From: Psococerastis gibbosa
Taxonomy: Eukaryota > Arthropoda > Insecta > Psocodea > Psocidae
DNA: 64,000 nt
Direction of reading: 5' to 3'
Assembly (NCBI GenBank): GCA_963971405.1
Contig: OZ020487.1
Span: 44,117,039-44,181,038, forward strand
Under the pieces are notes generated by a model. It worked only from the letters and a program-made list of their open reading frames with translations. It searched no databases and had not been told where the DNA came from. Both the position numbers and the translations under genes were made by a program. Shown in pieces: positions 21,100-32,724 of this stretch (the stretch's first letter is position 1; the number at the start of each line of letters is the position of its first letter).

Positions 21100-21960
21100 A
21101 CTAAGGCAGATATTTGAAAACATTTTGTAAACAAACAATGAGCAAGTCAATTTCATTACGAAAATGGCCAGAAGTAAAATTCTCAAAACCGACGTTTTTT
21201 CACGAGAAATGAATGGGTTAGAACATCTTACCCATTAATTTCGCGTGAAAAAACTAGCTTAGAAGCCAATATGTTAAGTACTGTCAGGCTGACGCCGAGA
21301 AAAACGCATTGATGGTCTGTATCCCTTTAAAGGTGGATAATAGTATCAACCCTACAAAAACTATGTTTGATAGAGATATGTTCAAATAGATTAGCACTCG
21401 GAGATTGTCATTATTCACTCTCAAAAATTAAAAACTCGCTTCATAACCCAATCAAATATTATTAATCCAAAAAACTCGATAAAGCGCATTAAACAGATTT
21501 AACATAATAGGCCTAATAGTAATATGGTCGAGTAAATCTAGACTGCTTTTTGAGGAAGCTTACACATTTTAGCATTTGTTCATCCGACCACTTTCATATC
21601 ATTGCGGCCGTGGAACAAGAAACTAATTAATTTCGTCGAAAATACACAGCCATTCCTTGTTTAAATTTTTTTTTTTTTGAAATCGCTCCCTTAACTACAA
21701 GGCAATTTTGTGTCTAGATACACAGACACGAACGAAACTAGGAACTGCGTATTCAGGTCCACGTGGGATTTCTGCAAGCTACGTTCCCAGACTGCTGTTA
21801 CCTATACAATACCTTTGTCTACCGAAGATTCCCTAGACTAGACTTATTCTATGAATATGGAAGTAAGAGAGCATGGATGGATGGAACATATGCGTGCGGA
21901 AATGTATGATAGGGGAGCACACATGGTCCGAGTGCCGGGGAGTCCCCTCCACTATTACCG
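21100..21960. other. Upstream region of gene B, nothing recognised
   Basis: AT-rich, no repeat with a second copy in the window and no coding frame. TGGAACATATGCG and related E-box-like words occur but are too short to call. Confidence 0.4.
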
Positions 21961-21965
21961 GCCAG

Positions 21966-22002
21966 TATAAAACCTAACTGTCATCCCATCTTCCTCATCA
22001 TT
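21966..22002 (+). promoter_or_regulatory. Core promoter of cuticle gene B
   Basis: TATAAA at 21966-21971 and an initiator-like TCATT at 21998-22002, 34 bp from TATA to the presumed start A. The short 5' UTR leads to ATG at 22039. The layout matches genes A and C. Confidence 0.65.
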
Positions 22003-22038
22003 TCTCTGAAACTCCTACCTCAAGGATTATACTTCATC

Positions 22039-25000
22039 ATGGTCTGCAGTAAGGTAAGCTTATTTTTCTTCCTAAATTAATGAATGAAAAACGACTGTAT
22101 TGAAAATAAACAAAAGGCGAACAATAAGACAAAGTCTTGTTTTCATGCTAACCCTCAATTAATAATATCTAAAAGATTTTACTCAACTCAGTGAAAACCT
22201 TTCGAAGTTTCATGGTCATGGATTTGCTATTTAAAAGTTAATTGTTCAGTTGCTTGTTCTTTTAATCCCTCTTTTATCAAAGAATGGCAATCATCATGGT
22301 AATTGTAGTGATGATGACTAGGGAATGGTCCCTTGCCTTCTGCATCTTTCAGGCGTTGACTCTTCATTGAGTTCCTCCACCTTCGGGGCGAGTTTGCCAT
22401 CCCCGGAGTCCGCGCCCTATCTGTTTAGTCGCCATTACACGCTTCCATGTTCATCACGTGAATAAGGGATCTTCATGTCTTCACCTCTTAGGCACTACTC
22501 AGAAGCTCAGCTATTTTTAAGACTTGTTCAGTTTAATCAGTGTCAATGGTAACTGGGGCATTTTTTTAGTTAAATTTAAGTTATACGCCTATTTGACCCA
22601 CGCACAATTCAATTCAATTACTAATTTTCAATAAATTGACCTAGTCAAGTTTTAGCCGTGGACCTATTAAAAATTAAGGTTTTTCAAATCATTATATCAT
22701 CAAATAAACATAATAGTCTCCTTAGTAACTTTGTAAAACTTGCTGTCACTCATTGTTAAAATTAACCTTGTATAGTTTTACGATTAAAATTAAATTAAAA
22801 ATTCACAACCGGTTTCGGCTCACGCCATCGTCAAGTGCGTCAAGTCAAATTAAAATAGTGTTTTAATTTTTAAAATAGCTGTTTTAATTTTTAAAATAGT
22901 GTTTTAATTTTTAAAATAGTGTTTTAATTTTTAAAATAGTGTTTTAATTTTTATAATAGTGTTTTAACTTGACGATGGCGTGAGCCGAAACCGGTTGTGA
23001 ATTTTTAATTCAATTTTATTCGTAAAACTATACAAAGTTAATTTTAACAATGAATATCATCAAATATTTTTTTTTTTATTCTTTGAAATGTCTCCGACAA
23101 TTTTATTGACTTCAATGGCCAGGTGGTAGCGTGCTTGTACTTGTGCGAGTCTCTACACGCCATGAGATCGGAGACGTGTCGTAACTCGATACAAGTATCT
23201 ATTAGGTAACTTAGTGAGGCGACTGAAGATGTCAATCGGATACATTCATTGAATTGTTTACATGAGATTAACCTTTTTTTAATAATAGAAAAAATAGTAG
23301 TAATTCTTCTTTAAACTATTTTTTTACCTAATTTTATACCTGATTTCCCACTAGGTCCTTTATAAGACATGTAGAGTAGTGGTATGGACTCCAACTTTCA
23401 CCCGAAAGTTTGTTGGTTCGAGTCCCACACTTACTACATTTTCTGGTCAAGCTTCGGAAGGCATGTAAAGCTGTATACCAAATGGATCTGTACTTATACA
23501 TATTACTACTTTAAATTTTTAGTTCTTATATTGTTATCGGCACCTTGCCTCCATGTGCAAAATGGCTGCACAATGGCAAGGGACCCAAAGAAGAAAAAAT
23601 GTATTATCTAAATTTATGTAACTGGATTTATTTTGGAAATTACACTATTATTATTATTATTAGTTGGATGTATATAATAAATATGTTATATAGCCCTAAC
23701 TCCGTTGGCTTAGTAAAAAAAAAGTCAATATTTATTTATTTATTTATAAGAAATAATCGGACACACCCACAATCCGTATTAACTCATTTAAATAAAATCC
23801 AATAGTTTTCCAGTAAATATACGATTATACTCGTACTTGTAGAATCATAAATGACCCATGTCTTATATTGGAAAAAATGTTCTAAATTTTAATATTGTAC
23901 CGGACATCCTCAGTGGCCGCCATTATCTTTTAAATTTCGGGGTGTGTGACAACGACATAATTGTGAATAGAAATGTGAAGGAACATTTTTTCTACTAAAA
24001 TCTTGACTGTTGCTTCATTTGGGATTTTGTGGCCAGCATCAGCAAACGTATATTTTACCGTAAATAAATATACAATACATGCACATGCATTAATATTCGG
24101 GGCAACAAGTTGTGCGAATCACGGTTTCGTTTCTAACAGGTGGCTTAGAAAGTCTTACCTAAGAACTACAATGCTAACTAGCAACTACAACTAGTGCTAA
24201 TGCCACTCCAAATACAATAGGGTTTTCACTTTGTGATTCAGCATGCTAAATGTTAAAATGAAGAATTATCTCCGATAAGAAATAAATAAATAAATACCTA
24301 CTAAATATAAATAAAATGTAATAACGTAAGCTAGTAATAAATAATTAAAATTCAACCACTCACACACTAAAGATACACTAATAAACTAAAAAAATCCCTT
24401 TCACGGAGATTCCGCAGACCCTGCTTTTCCTTTACGCTACCTACAAAGGTGGACTTTGCCTCCAATTTAGGGGGGGGGGGGGGTCAGTGGGCAGGTTCAG
24501 TGGATTATAACATTAAAAAACATTATTATTTTTAATTTCCACTGTAAACCCATTGTTATCAACGGGACGTCATCTTGAAATCGTTGATTTGTCGTAAAAG
24601 GTGCTGATAACAATTATCGTAGATAATAATACGGGCTTTCAGTCAGATTTTAATTCATTCCTCTGCAACCAATATTAACTGAGATATGAATTATATAAGG
24701 TTTCAATCGGCCGCCATCTTGTAACTAAATTGTGGATCTAGCTGGTTAACGTACTCGATCAAGCCATTTGTATGATCGATTTTTGTGCCAAGTTTCATCA
24801 AAATCAGATAATATTTACGGAAGTTAGTTCCTAAAATCGATGTACATACAATATATATATATATAACATTTTGAACGGATGGTGGTTTTAGGCTCTGGGG
24901 GTCATAAAATGAAAAGTTGTGAAGAAATTTTCCGAAAGTCAAACATTGGTCGCCATCTCAATAGGTAGATGAATCTCCCTAAAATACACAATAAAAAAGG

Positions 25001-28000
25001 CAAGGCTGCCGCATGACTGCTTACACAAATTTACGATTTTTCGACATTTACGATTTAGGATAAATTTATAAGCCTTACTAAATAATTTTCCGTAGTTTTA
25101 TTTACGATCGAGAATGGGATTCTAGACTTAACACGGTTTAGCATGCATCAAAGTAGCTAATCTTTAGAGTAATGCTTTATGGTGTCAGAGGTGAAGACGT
25201 GAAAATCCTTAATTCCTACCTCCTCGTGGTGAAAATAGAAGCGCGTAATGGCGACTAAACCGATCGGGGACCGAGTTTGAGCCAAGGAAACACAGTCATT
25301 TCAGTGCAGGGCACTCTTTTGTCCTAAAGTTGGGAAACTGGCCCCCAAGGTGGAGGAACTCAATGAAGAGTCAACGGCATAAGGATGCAGAAAGCAACGG
25401 CAAACCACTACATTACAATTCCCTAGTATTGTCATCATTACTATAATAGCCATTACCACAATCGCCAGTCTTCGATAGAAGCGGCATTAGAAGATGAAGA
25501 AGTATGCTAAATGCCGAATATAGTGAATACCGTGTAACTGCTGGAGTCAAATGAAGAACCAGTAGAATCCGGGCTGATGGGCCGTGGTCGAGTTGAAAGT
25601 TCACTCGCTACGGAGCCACCGAGGTATTAGTAGTAAGGTTCGACACAGTCCCAGGCCACGGTGTGGGCCCATAGGACTCCAGTGGACCTCCTGATTATAG
25701 TGGATTCCGAACCACTTGGGAAACACAGTGAAGTCACACGATTAGTTCGGAGGTGACCAGGACAAGTCCTACCATGTTTCCCTACCGGCACTGTGCACAC
25801 GACCAATCTATCTGAAGCTTCGAACCTGCTCTGGTCCGCTGGATTCAACTTGGTATGGCGGCCGGCAGCCACCGAGGTACAACCTTAGAAGTCTACGCAG
25901 CGCCACTGAAGATGTCGACCGCAGATGTTGACGAAACGTTTGGAAGTTCACTTTCAACTCGACTACGGCCCATCAGCCCGGATTCTACTGGTTCTTCATA
26001 GTCAATACCCCTAATACAGATATTAAGTCGCACAAGTCGCTATGGTACCCAATAGGGTTGAGTACTACCAGATCCGCCGGAAAATTTTCCAAATTATATC
26101 GAGTCCTCCGTATAATATCTCACTTCAAACTACCTACTGATACCGGTACCTACCGACATAATTAGCTAAATATAGTTAAGGTATGTGCGTTTTATGGTTC
26201 TGAAGTAATTGAATTCTGTACTGAACTTGCTCGTAATTCGTAATTAATGGTATTAGCGAAAGAACTGGTCTATAATAGGCTGTACAACCGCCATTTAAAT
26301 GTTCGTTCCGCTATTGAAAACGGAAAGTGCTGTTTTCTTCCTTACACCTGTCCTGCGTGTAACGTAACAGACTAGACGTTACCGAGAGTAGAGGAGCAGA
26401 CAATACTGATTGAACTCCCATTCAATGACGTTCTAATCCACCCGGTAAGGCCAAGATATGGATGTCCGTCCACTAGTAACGAATTACAATAATTCAGTTA
26501 CCTTCCTTCCAACTTTCTTGCGTGTATGAAAACAGACTGGAAGTTACATATAGTAGAGGGGCAGACAACTCATGTTGAACTCCCATTCAATGCCGTTCCA
26601 ATCCACCGCGTAAAGGTAAAATATGGATTGCCGCCCGGCAGTAACGTATTATAATTCAGTTACCTAGCTTCCTTATACGTATCCTGCGAGTATGGAAACA
26701 GACTGCAAGTACCTATAGTAGTAGTAGTGTTCGTCGGGTTAATAACGACTTAGGCCTCAAATTTGGGCCCATAGAGCGACCCCGACTTGACTGTCCTATG
26801 CCAGCCCATAGGACAGTGGACCTCCTATTTATAGTGGATTCCGAACCACTTGGGAAACACAGTGAAGTCACACGATTAGTTCGGAGGTGACCAGGACAAG
26901 TCCTACCATGTTTCCCTACCGGCACTGTGCACACAACCAAGTCATCTGCAGCTTTGAACCTGCTCTGGTCCGCTGGATTCAACTTGGTTTGGCGGCCGGC
27001 CCTGCAAGTACCTAACGTACAGTAACAGTATTTAGTCAATACTTTTTAAACTCTTAATTTAATGGCGTTCCAATCCGCATATTGCCAAAATATAGATTTT
27101 TGCCCTATGGGAACTTACTTAAATTCAGTTTCAAACACGTCACGAGCACTTCCCAAGCCACGTAATTATGTAACCTACGTTCCTAAGTCAGAATGCACTT
27201 CAGAACACACTCACACACTCTGAAGAGAGTCTGAGGTTGACAACATGTGCGCAGAAGTCCAGATGGGCAAGACGTGTATTTATTAAAAAAATGGTTGACT
27301 TGCTGAATCTACTTTGCGGCCGAAGATGGAATTCCCGGATCAGCTAAAAGAGGACGCAGAAGTTCGAACCTACCGAAACCTGAAGTGGAAGGCGCTGGAC
27401 TGAGAGAACAGGAGGATGACATGTAGAGAGTTGCTGCCAACCAATCGTTGAGATTGTCATTGCCATCACGCTTCTGAATGTTCATCACCTAATTTTGCGT
27501 TTTTTCAGCTCGTTGTCCTCGCCGCGGTGCTCGCCGTCGGTTACGCTTTCCCCGAGGGGCATTACGCCACTGCTGAACTGGGCAGTGACTTCGGGGGCCA
27601 CGAACACCAGGCCATTGACTACTCCGCTCTGAGCAGCCACGGCAGCAGCCAACACGGAGGACACGAGGAGGACCATCACGTCGACTACTACGTAAGTTTC
27701 TTGTAGTGAAAACTTCCTTAGACACTTAGGCATTTCTACTAGGGAGTGAGTTTAATTAAACCCTCAATCTTGTGACATCATCAGATGATTAACTGGAGAG
27801 TATGTTCATAAAACTTTGCCGCTTCGTTAGGTCATCTTAAATAGCTCCCGTTCTGTTCGCACTGTGGTTGCCAATGGCCTTACCAAGTTTAATCTATGAG
27901 AACAGAGCATGTTTCAAACTGCGGCAAACTTGGTAGTGTGCACAACTTTGGCAGGGGAACATAGTGGGACATGATAACGCGCTGAGACTATACCAGTCCT

Positions 28001-29992
28001 GGTCACCTCCGATTTAATCGTGTGACTTTGCCATGATCCCCAAGTGGCTTGGAATCCACTATAATCTGGAGGTCCACCCTGTCAGTCAACTTCCCTTTCC
28101 CCCAAGGTGAAGGAGTCTGCCCTTAGTTTAATCGGTCATTTTTTAACCAGCAAGTACGTACACACGGTTATCGACGTCGTAACGAAAACAAAAATACACG
28201 TAGAACTTAATATCTAATATTAAAAATAATGTATGTATGTATGTAATAAAGAAGTACCAGTAGAATATCAATTACATGACGCGCTTTTGAATATAAGAAA
28301 TAAATCTTCAGTTAGGTAATTCAGAAGTTCCCAAGTTGCACTACCTAATCATAACCATGGTGTTGCCAACTCGGAATCTGTTAATTAGCGTACATCAGGG
28401 CCGCACGAATCCTATGAACTGTTACAGCCTTTGTACGAAATTGCTGCACATGTCGTTGTATCATGCATTAGGTACGTATGTAGACCGTTACGGCGTTACG
28501 CTTTTAATGGGAAAATTAGTTGGTGAGGTAAATGGGATGAATGACATAATACTACTTTAATTTACTACTTATGTCATTAGGCTAATGGAATAATGGGAAT
28601 GAATTAAGATGAAGTCTTTCGTATTCATCCTAAACCACTTTTCATACCTAATCCAGTCCAAATGTCTGCGGAACTTACTCTCCTTAGGCGCCCATTCCAC
28701 CGACCGGCTAGGGCTATTTACAAAAACAGTGACGTGGTAGGAGACATTCAAGACTTAGGCGGGGCTTCCACCGACCTCGCATTGCAGAATTGACGGAATT
28801 TTTTATTTTCCTCTATGCCATAGTTAAAATTGATCAATGATCATACAGTAAAACCACAAACAAACAAACTAAAATTAAAAAATGGCGTCATGGGATATGT
28901 TAAGTACATACATTTTAATAGATTTCTATAAAAAGAAAAATTCTAATTTCCGTCAATGTCATTTGCATTCTGCTATGCGAGGTCGGTGGAAACGCCACCT
29001 AAGTCTTGAATGTCTGCTACCACGTCACCGTTTTTGTAAATAGCCCTAGCCGGTTGGTGGAATGGGCACCTTACTCCGTGACACTGCAGCCCGTGACGGG
29101 CCTTGGCCTGCACCAGAACATGGCGCCTTGGCCTGCACCAGAACTTGGCGCCAGTGCCTATCCATGCCAGTTAGACGCCAAGCTCTCTTAAATCTGGTAC
29201 ACAAGGGCATTTGACGCGGGGCTTCAGACGCTGAGAAATTTGTCATGGGAACAAATGGGTGGTTGGTTGGTCTATTTTGGAACACACTTCAGATGGTTTC
29301 CGTGACGCTGACGTGTTGTTGGCGTATTGCTGGCGTGTTGCTGATAGACGCTGGCGTATCAAGTGGAAAGGTGTACTACCTGCGACAAGCTAGTGACCTG
29401 CCAGCGACTATAATCTGATGCAGTAGACTCCGGGGTAGACACCAACCCATTTGCTCACATAACGAACTTCTCAACGAACCGCGCTTGTTTACCGGACCTT
29501 AGTTCACTCTGCCTTAGTTCACTCTGCCTTGTAGCTTTGGTCGACCCGCACTTGCTCTGCCCTGTGAGGTGTCTCAGCCATCTGACGCGAGCCAGCCATC
29601 CCAAATGGCAGTTTCCTCGTTGAGAGTATACGCAGTGCCACAAAACGTTATCAGTGGTGCGAACATATCTCCACGCGAACATTTCACGTTCCACACAGCT
29701 GTTCCCAAACCACATTTTAACACTTCTTACCTTGCAGGCACATCCCAAATACTCCTTCAAATACGGTGTCAACGACTACCACACTGGTGACATCAAGTCT
29801 CAGCACGAGTCTCGCGACGGTGACGTTGTCAAGGGCCAGTACAGTCTCGTCGAGCCCGACGGCTCAGTCAGGACCGTCGACTACACCGCTGACAAGCACA
29901 ATGGCTTCAACGCTGTCGTCCACAAGACTGCCCCCACCCACCATCACGAACACCACGAGGCTCCCGCTGTTGCTGAACACGGACACTACTAA
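22039..29992 (+). CDS. Cuticular protein B, RR-2 family (three exons)
   Basis: Predicted secreted, chitin-binding cuticle protein. Exons 22039-22053, 27509-27691 and 29738-29992 join in phase 0 across GT-AG introns of 5455 and 2046 bp, giving 150 residues and a TAA stop. Exon 1 encodes MVCSK and exon 2 continues the signal peptide ([15 protein letters not shown]), then a Ser/His/Gly-rich linker with [16 protein letters not shown]. Exon 3 starts with [18 protein letters not shown], then [37 protein letters not shown]: the hallmark RR-2 consensus of stiff cuticle, bound to chitin through the aromatic residues. The C-terminus is His/Ala-rich. Codon use in exons 2-3 is much more GC-rich than the surroundings, as expected for a highly expressed cuticle gene. 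Exon 1 rests on its donor, phase and promoter. Confidence 0.93.
22280..22460 (-). mobile_element. SINE-F fragment in gene B intron 1
   Basis: In complement it has GAAGCGTGTAATGGCGACTA, CTCAATGAAGAGTCAACGCC and GATGCAGAAGGCAA, then CATCACTACAATTACCATGA, the same order as in the other SINE-F copies. Confidence 0.7.
22705..23053. mobile_element. TIR element with minisatellite in its loop
   Basis: Inverted arms of about 90 bp: TCATTGTTAAAATTAACCTT ... ACAACCGGTTTCGGCTCACG, CCATCGTCAAGT on the left (from 22750) and complement on the right to 23053. The loop holds about five units of GTTTTAATTTTTAAAATAGT (20-21 bp) at 22855-22972. The left side also has CATAATAGTCTCCTTAGTAA (22707-). A deleted copy lies at 32366-32475 and an end fragment at 44690-44752. 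Confidence 0.75.
23095..23280 (+). mobile_element. SINE-B copy
   Basis: CTTCAATGGCCAGGTGGTAG, CGTGCTTGTACTTGTGCGAG and GATCGGAGACGTGTCGTAAC, then GGCGACTGAAGATGTCAATC and GGATACATTCATTGAATTGT. This is one of the most complete copies. Confidence 0.7.
23364..23752 (+). mobile_element. SINE-A copy with replaced or inserted middle
   Basis: Head 23364-23480: ACATGTAGAGTAGTGGTATG, TTTCACCCGAAAG, GGTTCGAGTCCCACAC. The tail 23685-23752 has ATATAGCCCTAACTCC, TTGGCTTAG and ATTTATTTATTTATTT. About 200 bp between them does not match SINE-A and includes another poly-AT stretch. Confidence 0.7.
23760..25165. other. Gene B intron 1, unassigned AT-rich part
   Basis: No gene. A poly-G run at 24471-24482 (GGTCAGTGGGCAGG follows) hints at a hAT-type MITE end. 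Otherwise nothing recognised. Confidence 0.4.
25170..25503 (+). mobile_element. SINE-F, full-length uninterrupted copy
   Basis: Begins around GGTGTCAGAGGTGAAGACGT, runs through GAAGCGCGTAATGGCGACTA, CAGTGCAGGGCACTCTTTTG and AATGAAGAGTCAACGGCATA, and ends CAATCGCCAGTCTTCGATAG, AAGCGGCATTAGAAGATGAA, GAAG. The last 40-45 bp equals the 3' end of the LINE fragments at 19090-19190 and 42490-42982. No convincing tRNA head was identified. Confidence 0.7.
25552..25998. mobile_element. TIR element (about 50-bp arms) carrying a nested 5S-type SINE
   Basis: Arms GAAGAACCAGTAGAATCCGG, GCTGATGGGCCGTGGTCGAG and complement at 25945-25998. The interior has GAAGATGTCGACCGCAGATG and TTGACGAAACGTTTGGAAG. A shorter relative is at 47568-47756. 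The SINE at 25638-25864 interrupts it. Confidence 0.75.
25638..25864 (-). mobile_element. 5S rRNA-derived SINE with 13-bp target duplication
   Basis: Same sequence as 13830-14076. AGCCACCGAGGTA occurs directly at both borders (25618-25630 and about 25866-25878). The 3' tail on the - strand is TTACTACTAA. Inserted in the TIR element 25552-25998. Confidence 0.85.
26726..27002 (-). mobile_element. 5S rRNA-derived SINE with 13-bp target duplication, extended 3' part
   Basis: The head on the - strand is GCCGGCCGCCAAACCAAGTT. CTGCAAGTACCTA flanks both sides (26702-26714 and about 27002-27014). Compared with the other two full copies it has an altered 3' region before the TACTACTAC tail (GGTCGCTCTATGGGCCC). 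Confidence 0.85.
27873..28125 (+). mobile_element. 5S-derived SINE, second subfamily, in gene B intron 2
   Basis: Starts GCCAATGGCCTTACCAAGTT, TAATC and contains GGCAGGGGAACATAGTGGGA, CCTGGTCACCTCCGATTTAA, TGGAATCCACTATAATCTGG and AGGAGTCTGCCCTTAG. It is the same family as 34880-35252 but truncated at the 3' side. Confidence 0.75.
28687..29070. mobile_element. M-type MITE, full copy (M5), in gene B intron 2
   Basis: 384 bp; GGCGCCCATTCCACCGACCG at the left, complement of GGTGCCCATTCCACCAACCG at the right, flanked by TTA on both sides. One arm carries GACGTGGTAGGAGACATT, a single change in the shared motif. Confidence 0.9.
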
Positions 29993-29999
29993 GCAATAA

Positions 30000-31480
30000 G
30001 GCTGACGATAAGGTTCGTTATCGATCGTAGGAAATCATTCACACAGACTGATTGAACAATCGTAGATCGTAGTTTTTCTATATTAAGAGCCCTTGACTTA
30101 AGTACGGCAATTGTTAACAATGTCCAAAATGGCCGCGTTGAGCGTGCTTTATCGTAACGAGCCATCTCATCTGGCCATTGCCTATAGAAACTGCAGACAA
30201 GTCGGTACCTGGGGGTCCGTCCGAACATCGGGCGTTAATAAGTTTGTTTAGAACTCGTACTTCGTTAAGTCTGGTTCACGCTAGTTACTTTGTGCCAAGC
30301 TTGTCTTTGTCGTTTGTAGCCGGTGTAGGTTGACATTGAGGCCTGGTACCAGTTTGCCAACCACCAAAATTCAGGAAGATATGCCAGTAAAATCAGAAAA
30401 ATCAATGGGGGCCGTCAGCGTTGGGTAAAATTCGACTTTCCACAAAATAAGTCTGTGAAGAATAAATAAGCACAGCATATTCCATGCGGAGACAGGCTGA
30501 ATTTTAGTTAGATAGAACCAAACATTCAATTTACGAACTATAGTCCATCAGCTTAGCTTGACTAAAGACCATACCTATAGATCCTTTACAGTCACAGAAC
30601 TAAATATATACTGCTGACGAGTTAATTATGAGCACTTGTTGTTTAGGACTATATTGAAGATCTTGCTGGTCAAAGAACTAGCCGAATTCCAGGCAGGGGT
30701 TTTATATTAATTATTTCTTGGGAGAGGGCTTATGCTTAATTTACCTCATAGACCTAAATATTTAGTACTTGTTATGTGACAATCTGGGCAAAAAAACTGG
30801 CCAAATTCCATGCAGGGGCTTCATATAAATTGTTTTTCTTGGGGGAGGGTTTAGGCTTAATCGATAAATTTTAATGCCAAGGTAGGTAATTTTCCGACAT
30901 TTTTTTAAAAATTATTTTTGCTGACTTTCTTTTAAATTGCTTGCTCTATTTTTATACGAGATCATGCGGACATACGGCACACTCAGGATTCGTTTTTAAA
31001 CTTTGGAGGCATTCTATTCCTCCCTAATAGACCCCAAATGACGTTCCCAATTCCAGTAGTTCTGATTTCAAACTTTACCCCGTGCTACCCCTTTGACATA
31101 CAATAGTGTCGTCCAGAGCGATTTTATACGCGTAAATACCGACTTGTTGGCAAAAAAAAAAAGTACAAAAGAACTGATTTTCCAGTTACCAAGCAGTATT
31201 TTAAATTTCCGAATTTGTTGTTGTTATCTACTTATATTAGGATATTTGTTGTTTTTGATTGTTGATGTGCTTAGTCTGCCGGACCATGTGCAATTCTTGT
31301 TGTTGACTGTTATTGTAAATAAATTAATTATTCGTTAATTTGCTTAGCCTATATTATTTTTTTTGCCCACTTATCGTACATTATTATGTTGTATTTCATG
31401 TACTCGGTTACGGTTTACGTAAACGGTTACTCAGTAGTTACGGCAATCACACTCGAACTTGTTTGTCCCACCCATTACAT
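30000..31480. other. Downstream of gene B; family E copy, otherwise unassigned
   Basis: A family E copy lies at 30270-30420 (GCCAAGCTTGTCTTTGTCGT, AGCCGGTGTAGGTTGACATT). AATAAA at 30461-30466 could be a distant poly(A) signal for gene B, but it lies just past the repeat and nearly 470 bp from the stop. Two related lines recur at 30655-30735 and 30775-30855 (CTGG..AAAGAACTAGCCGAATTCCA type), a short diverged tandem duplication. No gene. Confidence 0.45.
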
Positions 31481-31489
31481 TTTCGGGAC

Positions 31490-31695
31490 ATGTACAGTAG
31501 TGGTAACGACTCTGACTTTCACCCAAAAGGTTGTTGGTTCGAGTCCTTCACATCCTACATTTTCTGGCCATGCTTCGGAGGGTATGTAAAGCAGGAGGTC
31601 CCGGGCCTTCCTAGTTGAGTGTAAGAGAGGGCTTTATAGCCCAAACTCCGCTAGGTTGGCTTAGTAACAGAACAAAAAAGTCCTTATTTATTTAT
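31490..31695 (+). mobile_element. SINE-A, complete copy
   Basis: GGGACATGTACAGTAGTGGT, TTTCACCCAAAAGGTTGTTG, GGTTCGAGTCCTTC, GCATGTAAAGCAGGAGGTCC-like body, AGAGAGGGCTTTATAGCCC, TTGGCTTAGTAACAG and an ATTTATTTATTA tail. Good reference copy for the family. Confidence 0.85.
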
Positions 31696-32531
31696 TACAT
31701 TTTGCGTCACTGGTAAGCATGGCTCAGCTTGTACATTGTCGCTTGTAGTCGGTGTAGGTTGACCTCGAAGTACCAAGTTGAGAGCGGCCAAAATTCATTC
31801 GAAAATAATACCACTAATGTTGGAAAAGTCAATCGGCTGAACTCATAGACGAACCTATTAGATGATGAACCTGTAGAATCCTTTGCAGTTACATAGAACC
31901 TATTAGGTTATAGGTAAGTTAAGAAAATTTGCTATTTCCCATGCTCAAACCAATTCAATCAATCAATTCAATTATATTACAATTACAAACGCATACAATA
32001 TCATTTCATAAAAATTATTATCACTGGGCTTTTAGTTATTAGCATTTGCTTACGGAAAATGAGCAAAAGCTTGAGATACGCAGGTGACCCTCAATGCTTG
32101 AAATTATCAATGCAGATCGACCTTTTTTCTCTATGAAGAAATTCTTCCCCTAAAAGAAATGTTCTTGCTCAAATTTTTATTATTAGAACCCCAAATGCTC
32201 CAATTCAGTGATTAATTTAGGCTTTTTTTTATGAATCCGGCTGAATGAGGGCGTTGCAGGGCATTAAGGTTCAATTGAAGTAGGGCTGCGGGTTGCATCC
32301 AAAAAAAAGGCCTTCGAATATAATAGCAACGATACTCGGATGAAGAATGTTGGTATGATCCTAGTTATAAACATAATAGTCTCCTTAGTAACTTTGTAAA
32401 ACTTCATGTCACTCATTGTTTAAATTAATTAATTTATTTATTCGTAAAACTATACAAAGTTAATTTTAACAATGAATGATCCTAGTTATAAATTTAGGTA
32501 CATATTAGAAATAATAAAACCTACTCGGGGT

Positions 32532-32712
32532 CAGGGACGGATCCAGCCCATCTTTTAGGCGGGGGGGGGGGGGGGTAGTTGTGGGTCATATATAACAAAC
32601 ATATGTAGTATCAATTAAATAAAAGCGAAATAAATAAGTTAACAACAGATTTACTAATTTTTTTTGGGGGGGGGGGAGCAGTTACCCCCAGATCCCTATA
32701 TATCCGTCCTTG
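32532..32712. mobile_element. hAT-type MITE with perfect 8-bp target duplication
   Basis: Ends CAGGGACGGATCCAG / ATATCCGTCCTTG. CTCGGGGT lies directly on both sides (32524-32531 and 32713-32720). Poly-G runs occur inside both ends. Non-coding; sister copy at 35860-36034. Confidence 0.88.
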
Positions 32713-32724
32713 CTCGGGGTTAAG

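Noticed and set aside
22846-22972. CRISPR-like regular repeats
   Set aside because: Contiguous 20-bp minisatellite without spacers, inside a eukaryotic fold-back element.
27485-27733. Minus-strand frames over gene B exon 2
   Set aside because: Antisense shadows of a GC-rich coding exon with clear splice sites on the + strand.
29766-29999. Ser/Thr-rich + frame overlapping gene B exon 3
   Set aside because: Out-of-frame shadow of the RR-2 domain.
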